Assembly (NCBI RefSeq): GCF_002564465.1 | Contig: NZ_NUUX01000027.1 | Location: 16,059-80,058 of the forward strand | Origin: Bacillus sp. AFS088145 | GTDB taxonomy: Bacteria > Bacillota > Bacilli > Bacillales > Bacillaceae_G | DNA length: 64,000 nucleotides | Direction: 5' to 3' | Shown: positions 28,201-35,067 of the stretch, piece after piece | Layout: each line of letters begins with the position of its first letter | Numbering within the stretch: position 1 is the first letter of the stretch | The notes under the pieces: generated by a model | Told to the model about the DNA's origin: nothing | What the model saw: the letters and a program-made list of their open reading frames with translations, nothing else | The model's database searches: none | Translations under genes and position numbers: made by a program

Positions 28201-28407
28201 TTAGCTAGTGGAATCAATGAGAGTGGACGCCAACAACTTGTTGAGGGCATTGCTGTTCAAACATGGCTCACTGGTAAGGTAAGTGAAATAGTTCCTGAAA
28301 ATCAACTAACTGAAGAAGCTAAAGATATACCGATATTTAATCGCATAAGAGAACTAAATAAACATGATATGATGGCAGTTTATCAATGTTTAATTCAAAA
28401 TAATTAA
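25237..28407 (+). CDS. atypical UvrA-like ABC ATPase with a long cysteine-rich C-terminal region
   Basis: 1056 residues. Two UvrA-type nucleotide-binding domains fill the first 560: Walker A GLSGSGKTT (28-36), zinc knuckle Cys131/134/145/148, signature LSGGE (219-223), Walker B VIIIDE (240-245); then Walker A GESGCGKST (351-359), altered signature LSTGE (457-461), Walker B LFIFDEPSKGLS (481 on). The first Walker A and signature are only about 190 residues apart, so the UvrB-binding and insertion domains of real UvrA (about 940 residues) are missing. Residues 570-1056 are unlike UvrA and carry CxxC pairs at 670/673, 797/800, 960/963 and 985/988. TTG start after AGAGAGGA. Function unknown: drug protection, DNA or metabolite-linked roles are possible. 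Confidence 0.75.
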   Translation: MKISQLIANNINKLDAILPENQSLGIAGLSGSGKTTFCQTIGEESKKRLMSLLPKAEYQYLFPNIMETNFSAIKMEEMPLVLFLGKSSISTNPRSTLGTHTGVFKDIRVRLAEKFNLSPEVFSFNNELGWCPDCKGRGITKNIECKKCKGNRYNQKIEEYTIELFDRPHSISDINNLSVETILSLAEELQISEAKQHLLNNITKMNIGYLSLNRITGTLSGGEITRLYLAEFMATSENTVIIIDEISVGLDHDTLNRILDEIKELGFKNQIWLIDHSDTVLDATDDQVFFGPGSGKYGGKIVEESPRPKPIYWERNETLSNEFYEFKDLHCRNIQIQEIQIPKNRLVTFTGESGCGKSTLVNECMSKDFLKRYPKDKLVMVGQDRNQSITSRSTVATFLDIKRKLTKYSEEIDDIFLRSIEDIIEELPKEDIAHKRLSLLIKLGLGYLTLERKTQTLSTGEFQCVHLVSELFSNARNPHTLFIFDEPSKGLSQNILNQFIDSVREILKDESISIMMIEHNAYMLESSDYIVDFGKRKITPVEHLEVVNHDDYFNHIKKGHEKSQAQISSSLKVQKGVQYLQENNINYFKNAENIYKGGILKSLSSMARLIYGEYESDAILPVIAIDLERHLYSQYTFLYEIGGLINQIVASHPSNKDTRSFDFYNQENHCPSCSGRRVIEKFDIDVVIQDKTVPFWEGLLHSDVMEVLKYFQYPKIQFLFDEIKNELGQDISKSFNEMSEAEMHTFLYGYYEKSFYDKAGKTQRLWEGFNTIIGRYMSISKSAIKEQMKASKEQITCPICEGTILNHHKKLKFGKFDIREIINQPIDQVIKTVGQLTVLEEIKSIVGGETTLTIEVSLLSREQQVALKMLEIKQASFVGYEVVLQNALPFWDHVKTNIEEISYKNLVTITDFKDLYETREDMIDKYFTNGKFKKLTYVYEAFGYKKIVTLINKVKASNPCPFCKGKKVISEDNLHDGVYKLTIPCVSCLASGINESGRQQLVEGIAVQTWLTGKVSEIVPENQLTEEAKDIPIFNRIRELNKHDMMAVYQCLIQNN

Positions 28408-28413
28408 CAATAA

Positions 28414-28456
28414 AAAAAACTCATTTTCAAAGATCGGTTTGAAATGAGTTTTTTAT
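28414..28456 (+). terminator. terminator of the UvrA-like gene
   Basis: AAAAACTCATTTTCAAA pairs with TTTGAAATGAGTTTTTT. Confidence 0.85.
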
Positions 28457-28644
28457 TTTGGAGCTAAAAAAATATGTGTCAATAAAACAGCTAAAATTGT
28501 TGAAAAATTTTCATAGAATAATGTTCACACTTTATACATGGTCATAAAAAAGAATACTTAGTATGATTAAACTGTAGCAAAAAACGAATTTTCTAAAAAT
28601 ATATTTTTAAAATAACAATATTATATTTGAAAGTAGGAGATATG

Positions 28645-28734
28645 ATGAATCATTTAAACTTAGGTAGGAACTTAAAAATATCAGCGGGTTTAACAGTATT
28701 TGTAGTATTCTTGATGACATATCTTTTAAACTAA
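28645..28734 (+). CDS. small membrane protein, 29 residues
   Basis: MNHLNLGRNLKISAGL followed by one strongly hydrophobic helix (TVFVVFLMTYLL). AGGAG lies in front of two adjacent ATG codons (28642, 28645), and a strong terminator follows 32 bases after the stop, so this is a plausible independent small gene. A single membrane span with a basic N-side. Not recognised; it could be a regulator of a membrane protein or a sporulation small protein. Confidence 0.5.
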   Translation: MNHLNLGRNLKISAGLTVFVVFLMTYLLN

Positions 28735-28765
28735 AATATTGTATTTTGCTTAATAATTTGATTTG

Positions 28766-28800
28766 AAAACTCATTTGTTAAAAATTCAAATGAGTTTTTT
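28766..28800 (+). terminator. intrinsic terminator
   Basis: AAAACTCATTTG pairs with CAAATGAGTTTT, then T. Its stem resembles the terminator at 28414. Confidence 0.85.
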
Positions 28801-28970
28801 ATTATATTTCTTTATAAATAAAGAAACTATTATATCATTTCAATCGTATTAAAATAGAACTGTAAGAATGCCTTTACACAATATAAAAATCAGACAACTC
28901 TGCTGATATTGAATTAACTGTTTATTATAAATACGTTACTTTTAATAAATTACGATAGAAAAAATTAAAT

Positions 28971-29003
28971 AGAGAATCACACTTAAGTAGTGGTCCTCTT
29001 TTA
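28971..29003. terminator. hairpin, possible terminator
   Basis: AGAGAATCAC pairs with GTGGTCCTCT (one mismatch, one wobble), then TTTT on the plus strand. It lies right after the minus-strand small frame ending at 29001. Confidence 0.4.
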
Positions 29004-29120
29004 TACAAATTCATTTATTCGCTCATCAAATCTTTCTCTTTCAATTAACTCTGATGCTAAATTCGATAAACCTTTTTCAATGCAAAAAGGAGATAGCATG
29101 CCAGTATAGAATATAAGCAT
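29001..29120 (-). other. possible small protein, 39 codons
   Basis: Minus-strand frame MLIFYTGMLSPFCIEKGL followed by a charged helix (ELIERERFDERINEF). The composition is convincingly protein-like, but no ribosome binding site precedes either ATG (29120 or 29099). It may be a conserved small protein or the tail of a lost gene. Between 28801 and 28970 nothing else is visible. Confidence 0.3.
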
Positions 29121-29139
29121 TGTAAGGAGTGTGAGGGGC

Positions 29140-29721
29140 ATGATAGACGGAGATGTAATATTAACTAGTACTCAAATTAGAGAGCAGTTGGAGTTGAAAC
29201 CAAGCACCTTCAGAAAGTATCAGGACATCTTAGAGAATGTTGGTTATACAATCAAGAAGAATAGTAGAGGACATCGACAATATTCAAATTATGATGTCTT
29301 GATCTTCGAAAAACTAATTGAATTAAGTAAGCATGATGGTATGACGTTAGAGAAGTCTGCGAGAATGATAAAAGAGCAAACCAATAGATTAATACCTCAT
29401 ACTGACATGATAGTCGAAGAAAAGTCTTTAAACTTAACAGAGCACCTAATACAGATAAACAATAAACAACAGTTGCAAACAATTGGAAAACTAATGAATG
29501 AAATGGAAGAAAGACTTTCTAAAAAGATGGATCTACAACATAAAGAAGTATTAAAGCAACGAGAAAAGCAGACTAGTTTACTGTTAGAAGAATGGAGAGA
29601 ACAAAGAAAACAAGATCAACAACTGTTATTAGAAACGGCAGCCACTCAAGAAAAGAATTCATTACGAAAGAAAGTAAGTGAAAAAATAGAAGAATTAAAA
29701 AAATGGTATTTCGAAATATGA
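29140..29721 (+). CDS. MerR-like HTH / DUF3967 coiled-coil protein
   Basis: About 193 residues. N-terminal MerR-type winged HTH (LTSTQIREQLELKPSTFRKY, then NSRGHRQYSNYDVLIFEKL), a middle linker, and a long coiled coil rich in Glu, Lys and Gln (about 110-180) ending KKWYFEI, like the DUF3967 proteins found often on Bacillus plasmids and phages; RacA, the chromosome-anchoring protein, has a similar layout. So it may bind DNA in segregation or regulation. AAGGAG suits the ATG at 29140 better than the GTG at 29131. It sits in an accessory-looking stretch. Confidence 0.65.
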   Translation: MIDGDVILTSTQIREQLELKPSTFRKYQDILENVGYTIKKNSRGHRQYSNYDVLIFEKLIELSKHDGMTLEKSARMIKEQTNRLIPHTDMIVEEKSLNLTEHLIQINNKQQLQTIGKLMNEMEERLSKKMDLQHKEVLKQREKQTSLLLEEWREQRKQDQQLLLETAATQEKNSLRKKVSEKIEELKKWYFEI

Positions 29722-29823
29722 GCTTATATTACATTCTAGCGATTTCGCGTTGCTTTTGTCGTTGGAATGATAATAGCCATCTTATACGGAATTTTACACT
29801 TAATAATTAATAGCAGAAATTAG
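29718..29823 (+). pseudogene. small membrane ORF with a probable frameshift
   Basis: The ATG overlaps the previous stop (ATGA). It reads MSLYYILAISR, then a shift by one base near 29752 gives AFVVGMIIAILYGILHLI, a good membrane helix, ending INSRN-stop. The frame as it stands goes to a charged, unlikely tail. It is best read as a small coupled membrane protein with a one-base insertion. Weak evidence because of the short length. Confidence 0.3.
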
Positions 29824-29824
29824 G

Positions 29825-29850
29825 GAGCACTTAAAACAAGTGTTCTTTTT
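29825..29850 (+). terminator. intrinsic terminator
   Basis: GAGCACTT pairs with AAGTGTTC, followed by TTTTT. Confidence 0.75.
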
Positions 29851-30019
29851 ATTTATCTCAAATTATTATGTAAACTTGTTTTTAATTGATCATTCTAGTA
29901 CCCTTATTAAGTTCAAAAAATGCAGTTGAGGTAAGGTTACTCTTCATGAATAGACGAAATGGCTTGTAATCAAATATTACAAAAACAGAACATACATTCT
30001 GGTATTTTGAATATACTTA

Positions 30020-30028
30020 TGGTAAAAT
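30020..30028 (+). promoter_or_regulatory. extended -10 promoter of the toxin-like gene
   Basis: TGGTAAAAT fits the extended -10 form TGNTANNAT. No good -35 is present, which such promoters tolerate. Expected start near 30035, giving a 50-base leader before the GTG. Confidence 0.45.
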
Positions 30029-30040
30029 TAGGTAGAGTAG

Positions 30041-30074
30041 GGTTGTGGTAGGTGCCTTTCTTCGCTAAGAAGGG
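30041..30074 (+). promoter_or_regulatory. structured leader of the toxin-like mRNA
   Basis: Two elements. GGTTGTGGT at 30041-30049 recurs exactly at 30212-30220 and is therefore complementary to the antisense RNA. CCTTTCTT (30055-30062) pairs with AAGAAGGG (30067-30074) around a CGCT loop and hides part of the GGGAGGTGAG ribosome binding site. Both are typical of type I toxin mRNAs. Confidence 0.5.
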
Positions 30075-30084
30075 AGGTGAGAAT

Positions 30085-30192
30085 GTGACTGGTTATGAGA
30101 TTGCAAATTTAATTATTCAATGTGTTGGGATAACTGCAACTGTAATCTTAAGCATAATCGGTATTATCATTTCTATTAGCAAAAAAAAATAA
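30085..30192 (+). CDS. putative type I toxin: 35-residue hydrophobic peptide
   Basis: GTG-started peptide beginning MTGYEIANLIIQCVGITATV, with a single long membrane helix and a KKK end. This is the layout of small membrane toxins in Gram-positive type I toxin-antitoxin loci (TxpA, BsrG/YonT and holin-like toxins), though the sequence is not one I can name. GGGAGGTGAG lies 5 nt upstream but is partly hidden in a hairpin. A convergent antisense RNA with its own promoter overlaps the 3' end. The lysine codons are the A-run that gives the antisense RNA its T tail. Confidence 0.6.
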   Translation: MTGYEIANLIIQCVGITATVILSIIGIIISISKKK

Positions 30193-30316
30193 CCACCCTA
30201 CCCCTCGAAATGGTTGTGGTGATTATTTCTTCACTGGATCCGAGGAAAGCAACTTTACCAATTACTACTCGGAAGGGATGTGTTCGCAGCACATCCCTTT
30301 TTAGTATATTCATTAT
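30181..30316 (-). ncRNA. putative type I antitoxin RNA (convergent antisense)
   Basis: On the minus strand TTGTCA, exactly 17 bases, then TATAAT (30351-30323) form a near-consensus promoter. The transcript would start near 30316, fold a 5' stem (GGGATGTG/CACATCCC), and end at a hairpin (AATCACCAC with GTGGTTATT, 30190-30222) followed by eight or nine T. About 135 bases long, it overlaps the last toxin codons and its whole 3' UTR, and carries ACCACAACC, complementary to both copies of GGTTGTGGT in the toxin mRNA. No reading frame in it. Inferred from sequence only. Confidence 0.55.
30272..30302 (+). terminator. terminator of the toxin-like mRNA
   Basis: AAGGGATGTG pairs with CACATCCCTT around TTCGCAG, then TTTTT. 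In the antisense RNA the same sequence forms the 5' stem. Confidence 0.85.
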
Positions 30317-30384
30317 GACTCCATTATAGTCCTTTTAGGATAGTTTGACAATGAAGTTAAAGTTCTTTTTGACTGAATGAATTG

Positions 30385-31299
30385 TTAATTTGCAATTTTC
30401 TCATTTGAATTTTGCAATACCTTCTTCGGTGAATTCAGTAAAAGTATTAAAGCGATACCTAAAAATGTCATGAAAATTCCAATTACTTGGGTTGGTGTAG
30501 GTTTAAATCCTGTTATGACTGTATCTAAAACAATGGCTACTGCAGGATCTAAAAATGTTAACACAGCTATCATATTAGAAGGTAAAAATCGAATATTCCC
30601 AAAGAATAATGCATAAATAACGCCTGTATGAACAAATCCAATAATCAAAATAAAACTCCAGTTTTCTAGATGCAAGTTTTGAAAAGAATCAAATTTAACA
30701 AAAGGAATTAAAAGTAGACACCCTAATGTTGTCTGAAGTAAAGTCGTAAAATATGAACTTGTTTGTGTAATCCCTTTATTCACAATCATTAATAATCCAT
30801 AAAAGATTGCCGCAAGAAATGCCCAGATGACACCAGACGAAAGAAATTTATCAAGTGTAAAATCATTATTAATACCAGATAAAAGAATTGAGCCGATAAA
30901 ACTACTTAAAACGCCAAGTAAAGGTACTATCGTAATTTTTTCTTTATAAATTAAACTACCTAATAAGAATAAAATTACGGGAGCTAAGTAATAAATTGAA
31001 ACTGAAATTGTAACTGATAAATTCTCAAATGATTTAAATAAAAATACCCAATTCAAAACTAATAGGATCCCACTAAATAATGAAAGAGTTATATCTTTTT
31101 TATTAAATATTTCTTTTTTAGCTAACCCTGAAAAATACCAAACAGAAAATAAAAAAATACTTGCAAAAACACATCTAATAAAAACTAAATCAATGGCTTT
31201 TAGGCCTGTTTTAGGAGCGACGAAACCTACTGTGCCAAAAGTAGCCATTGCAATAATGATACTAATTGTCGCCTTTTTATTTACTGCCAAATTCCCCAA
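30385..31299 (-). CDS. EamA/DMT-family transporter
   Basis: About 304 residues with ten hydrophobic helices in two EamA halves (first half ATFGTVGFVAPKTGLKAIDL to SLIYKEKI; second half SGVIWAFLAAIFYGLLMIVNK to MIAVLTFLDPAVAIVLD). Such proteins export or import amino acids, nucleosides or other metabolites; the substrate cannot be told. The assigned start is TTG 31299, with only a weak, distant AGGAA; an internal start is possible. Divergent from the FMN reductase, with the 52-bp repeat array between them. Confidence 0.85.
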   Translation of the reverse strand: MGNLAVNKKATISIIIAMATFGTVGFVAPKTGLKAIDLVFIRCVFASIFLFSVWYFSGLAKKEIFNKKDITLSLFSGILLVLNWVFLFKSFENLSVTISVSIYYLAPVILFLLGSLIYKEKITIVPLLGVLSSFIGSILLSGINNDFTLDKFLSSGVIWAFLAAIFYGLLMIVNKGITQTSSYFTTLLQTTLGCLLLIPFVKFDSFQNLHLENWSFILIIGFVHTGVIYALFFGNIRFLPSNMIAVLTFLDPAVAIVLDTVITGFKPTPTQVIGIFMTFLGIALILLLNSPKKVLQNSNEKIAN

Positions 31300-31467
31300 T
31301 ATGTATCACGTCCATTCCTAGTTTAATTTAAATATTCTGTCAAATAAGTATATACTAAACTTTAGTGTTATATCAATCGAATAAATCATGGATCAGGTAA
31401 TACCTTTCTCATAGGGTATTCTTGAGAGAAAAAGTCAGGAAGAAGAGATTTACTAACTTATAGGGGG

Positions 31468-32039
31468 TTCATGAGGAAGTAAAAAGGCAAGAAAGTGAGA
31501 CATACTTCCTCATAAAGGGTTCATGAGGAAGTAAAAAGGCAAGAAAGTGAGACAAACTTCCTCATAAAGGGTTCATGAGGAAGTAAAAAGGCAAGAAAGT
31601 TAGACATACTTCCTCATAAAGGGTTCATGAGGAAGTAAAAAGGCAAGAAAGTGAGACATACTTGATCATAGAGTGTTCATGAGGAAGTAAAAAGGCAAAA
31701 AGATGAGATAAACTTCCTCATAGAGTGTTCATGAGGAAGTAAAATGGCAAAAAGATGAGATAAACTTCCTCATAGAGTGTTCATGAGGAAGTAAAAAGGC
31801 AAAAAGATGAGACATACTTCCTCATAAAAGGTTCATGAGGAAGTAAAAAGGCAAAAAGATGAGATTTACTTCCTCATAAAGGGTTCATGAGGAAGTAAAA
31901 AGGCAAAAAGATGAGATATACTTCCTCATAAAAGGTTCATGAGGAAGTAAAAAAGCAAAAAGATGAGATTTACTTCCTCATAAAGGGCTCATGAGGAAGT
32001 AAAAAGCCAGAAAGCTAAGAATTCTTTACTCATAAGAAG
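31468..32039. repeat. eleven tandem 52-bp hairpin repeats
   Basis: Copies begin at 31468, 31520, 31572, 31624, 31676, 31728, 31780, 31832, 31884, 31936 and 31988, an exact 52-base period, with the start of a twelfth at 32040 and a degenerate copy near 31419. Each unit has ATGAGGAAGTA and its reverse complement TACTTCCTCAT around a loop of about 21 bases. Copies 1-4 share GCAAGAAAG; copies 5-10 share GCAAAAAGATGAGA, so they grew by block duplication. Every frame has stops, so the array is not coding. It fills the space between two divergent genes. Confidence 0.92.
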
Positions 32040-32216
32040 TTCATAATAAATCCCACGCCTTTTAAGAGATTCAAAATCGAAGTTTTCATTAAATTCTGTT
32101 TAAATTAATAGGCAAATAAATAGATTTCATTTATACTATAATTTGTAGTTTTAATGAATTATTGGTAAAAATTTGTCAATATTTGACAACTATTTTAAAT
32201 AGTGAGGGGAATTTAA

Positions 32217-32768
32217 ATGAATATCGTAGTAGTAAATGGTTCACCTAGAGCAAATGGTCGAACTAGATTCTTAGCAAAACAAATCGCAGATTCTAATAAT
32301 TTTACAAATTTAGATTTAGCATTTGAACAAGTTCCTCTTTATAACGGGGAAGCTGAACAAAAAGAAATAGAAGCAGTTAAAGCAATTAGAGAATTACTAG
32401 TTAAAGCTGATGGAATCGTTATTTGTACGCCAGAGTACAATAATGCGATGAGTGGAGCTTTAAAAAATCTAGTTGAACTATTAGGCTCTGAGCCATTTAA
32501 GAAAAAGCCAATTTCATTATTAGCAGTAGCTGGTGGTGGAAAAGGTGGTATAAACGCTTTAAATAGTATGAGAACTGTAATTCGTGGAGTATATGGAAAT
32601 GCATTACCAAAACAACTAGTTTTAGATCCAGTTGATTTTGAAAATGATACAGTTGTGAAGCCTGAAGCTTTTGCAAAAGTAGCTGAAGTAATTGATGAAT
32701 TAAAAGAATATGTACAAAAAGAAATTTTATATAAAGAATACATAGAATCAAATAGTGTTTCTAAGTAA
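32217..32768 (+). CDS. NADPH-dependent FMN reductase family protein
   Basis: 183 residues of the flavodoxin-like FMN reductase/azoreductase family: MNIVVVNGSPRANGRTRFLA (phosphate-binding loop for FMN), ICTPEYNNAMSGALKNLVEL and LAVAGGGKGGINAL. Such enzymes reduce flavin, quinones or azo dyes with NAD(P)H. The ATG has GTGAGGGG upstream. Its promoter must lie at the end of, or after, the 52-bp repeat array. Confidence 0.88.
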   Translation: MNIVVVNGSPRANGRTRFLAKQIADSNNFTNLDLAFEQVPLYNGEAEQKEIEAVKAIRELLVKADGIVICTPEYNNAMSGALKNLVELLGSEPFKKKPISLLAVAGGGKGGINALNSMRTVIRGVYGNALPKQLVLDPVDFENDTVVKPEAFAKVAEVIDELKEYVQKEILYKEYIESNSVSK

Positions 32769-32771
32769 TAA

Positions 32772-32812
32772 AAATGGTCCTAATCAATTATTGGTTAGGA
32801 CCATTAAAAATA
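32772..32812. terminator. bidirectional terminator
   Basis: AATGGTCCTAA pairs with TTAGGACCATT, flanked by A and T runs, between two convergent genes. Confidence 0.85.
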
Positions 32813-32832
32813 GCTTAACATTTTTGTTAAGC

Positions 32833-33459
32833 TTATAGTAAAAACGATTTATCATTTACCTTTCTAATAGGAAAGTTTACTTTGTATCGTACAGCGATCA
32901 TTCTAATTGCAGTTGTAATTAGAAAACAAATATACAAAGATTGCAGTTTAGTAAATTCACCATGTGTAAACAAAATTGTTATAGAGCCAATAATTGCTGC
33001 AATTGCATAAATTTCTTTACGGAATACAAATGGAATTTCTCTTGCGAATACATCTCGCATAATTCCACCACCAATTCCAGTAATTAAACCCATCGAAATA
33101 ATTAAAAAAGAACCTTTTAAACCGTGATCAATTGCTGAATATGAACCAACAGCAGTAAAAACACCTAAGCCAATTGCATCAGTTATGATTAAAGTTGATT
33201 GGAACTGCATTGTTCGTTGATAAAATAACCATGTTACAATTGAAACGACTGTACTTACGATAAAGTATTGAGGTTTTGCGAAAGCATTAGGTACCGTTTG
33301 ACCTAAAATAATATCACGAATTAATCCTCCGCCAAGCGCAGTACAAGCTGCTAAAAAAACAACACCAAATAAGTCCAATTTCTTTTGAATACCAACCAAA
33401 GTACCAGAAATGCTAGCAGCTATAATCCCTGCATAAACAAAAACCTCGATCAAAATCAT
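32833..33459 (-). CDS. TRIC-channel-like membrane protein (UPF0126)
   Basis: 208 residues, seven hydrophobic helices in two repeats. Each repeat has the family mark: CTALGGGLIRDIILGQTVP and GITGIGGGIMRDVFAREIP. Bacterial relatives of the TRIC trimeric cation channels share this glycine-rich motif. The ATG at 33459 follows AAGGGGAT. Function in bacteria is probably potassium or other cation flux. Single gene. Confidence 0.88.
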   Translation of the reverse strand: MILIEVFVYAGIIAASISGTLVGIQKKLDLFGVVFLAACTALGGGLIRDIILGQTVPNAFAKPQYFIVSTVVSIVTWLFYQRTMQFQSTLIITDAIGLGVFTAVGSYSAIDHGLKGSFLIISMGLITGIGGGIMRDVFAREIPFVFRKEIYAIAAIIGSITILFTHGEFTKLQSLYICFLITTAIRMIAVRYKVNFPIRKVNDKSFLL

Positions 33460-33537
33460 CCATTCTATCCCCTTAATTCCATTTTCTATGATTCATTTTA
33501 GCAACAGGTAGGGACTATTACAATATTAAAATAACTT

Positions 33538-33551
33538 TGAAAACGCTTCAT
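33538..33551. promoter_or_regulatory. putative cre site (CcpA operator)
   Basis: TGAAAACGCTTCAT matches TGWAARCGYTWNCW at 13 of 14 positions. It lies between the TRIC-like gene and the serine hydrolase, 81 bases before the latter's start, so catabolite control of either is possible. Inferred. Confidence 0.4.
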
Positions 33552-33631
33552 TTAAAAAAATTTTTTTACATAAAAAATTTACAGTATTTTACATAAAATT
33601 CACTTGAAATTTATTGATTGGAGAGGTTGAA

Positions 33632-34852
33632 ATGCATAACGATATTAAACAACATAAAAATAAAATTGTTTCAAAAGAAATTCAATTAATAATGGACAAA
33701 TTTAATATTGTCGGGTGTCAAGCTGCTGCGGTTTTAAAAGATAAACTGATTTGGTCTGATGCTTATGGTTATCGAAAATTAGAAACAAAAGAACTAGTTA
33801 CAGAAAATACGATGTTTCGAATTGCTTCTATTTCAAAACTTTTTACTGCTACAGCAATCATGCAATTAGTCGAAAGAAAATTAATAGATTTAAATCAAGA
33901 TATTAGTCATTATTTAGGTTTTAAAGTAAGAAATCCTAAATTCCCTAATTCTTATATTACGTTGAGACAAATTTTAACTCATACATCTTCACTTAACTCA
34001 GACGATGCTTCAAATAGTGTTTATGCAAAGTACATTAAAGATGGACATTCAAATTTTTCTTTACAACTTACAGAATTATTAGATGAAAATGGAAAGTATT
34101 TTACGAGAGAAATATGGGGGGATTGGAAACCAGGAGATCAATGGATGTATTCAAACATTGGTGCGATCATATCTGGTGCAATTATTGAAAAAATCACTAA
34201 TTTACGATTTGATCAATATATCAATCAAAATATTTTTGAACCCTTAGAAATGAAGGATGTTGCTTTTTCGTATTCTAATTTTAATAAAAGCCATGAACTA
34301 GCAAACATTTATGAAAAAAATAAAGATACAAACGAATATAAAGTATCAATTGATGATGTTAGGCAGAGTGGATATTCGAAAACTCATTGGGATCAATACA
34401 TCATTGGTAATCATGGAGGATTATTTGAACCTCAAGGTGGACTAAGGACATCCGCAGTTGAATTAAGTAAATTTTTACGGGCACATATGTTAAATGGGAC
34501 TATAAATGGACACCTAATTCTTGAACAAAAAACGTCAAAATTAATGAAATCAATTCAATGGTCTAGAGTAGAAAACAACCACTTTTTTAGTAAAATGGGG
34601 ATTGGTTTTCATATTAGCCACGACTTTTTACAGGGTTACAAAGAAATGATCGGGCATGCGGGTGAAGCATACGGATTAATCAGCAACTTATATTGGCATG
34701 AAGAAGAACAATTTGGCATAATTTTTATTTTGAACGGAAGTCAGTTTGACTTATCTGAAAATTCAAGATTTGAAGTAGAAAAAGAATTAGCAGAAGTTAT
34801 TTATAAACATGTTATTGAAGAACGTTTATTAAAACCGAAGTATGGTAAATAA
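33632..34852 (+). CDS. serine hydrolase (class C beta-lactamase-like)
   Basis: About 406 residues of the beta-lactamase/DD-peptidase/esterase superfamily. The active-site SISK (SxxK) is preceded by TMFRIA, YSN (YxN) lies in GDQWMYSNIGAIISG, and the third element is GHAGEAYG. It has no signal peptide or membrane segment, so it is likely a cytoplasmic esterase or peptidase rather than a drug-resistance enzyme. GGAGAGG fits the ATG at 33632; an in-frame TTG at 33614 is less likely. Confidence 0.88.
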   Translation: MHNDIKQHKNKIVSKEIQLIMDKFNIVGCQAAAVLKDKLIWSDAYGYRKLETKELVTENTMFRIASISKLFTATAIMQLVERKLIDLNQDISHYLGFKVRNPKFPNSYITLRQILTHTSSLNSDDASNSVYAKYIKDGHSNFSLQLTELLDENGKYFTREIWGDWKPGDQWMYSNIGAIISGAIIEKITNLRFDQYINQNIFEPLEMKDVAFSYSNFNKSHELANIYEKNKDTNEYKVSIDDVRQSGYSKTHWDQYIIGNHGGLFEPQGGLRTSAVELSKFLRAHMLNGTINGHLILEQKTSKLMKSIQWSRVENNHFFSKMGIGFHISHDFLQGYKEMIGHAGEAYGLISNLYWHEEEQFGIIFILNGSQFDLSENSRFEVEKELAEVIYKHVIEERLLKPKYGK

Positions 34853-34948
34853 TTAAAAAAACTACAATTTTTTATTTATGTTCGATCGTGGAGTAAAAAT
34901 ACTTTCTATTAGACTTAAATTGTTTGAATAACGGTAGTATCAGTTAAA

Positions 34949-34980
34949 AGGTCTATTTACAATAGGTCTTTTTTATTTTT
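34949..34980 (+). terminator. intrinsic terminator
   Basis: AGGTCTATT pairs with AATAGGTCT (two wobbles), then TTTTTATTTTT. Confidence 0.65.
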
Positions 34981-35067
34981 AATATAAAATCACAACTAAA
35001 TTTTCATCAATTTTTCATAAAACTTTTATATAATAATTTCCGATCAAAAAAAATGGAGGAAATTTTA

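Noticed and set aside
31468..32039. CRISPR array
   Set aside because: The whole 52-base unit repeats without unique spacers, and no cas gene is near. It is a simple tandem array.
32339..32743. 134-residue minus-strand protein
   Set aside because: Antisense to the FMN reductase gene, which has clear family motifs and a good start.
33632..34852. Beta-lactamase resistance gene
   Set aside because: The motifs are of the broad serine hydrolase family and there is no signal peptide, so a secreted beta-lactamase is unlikely.
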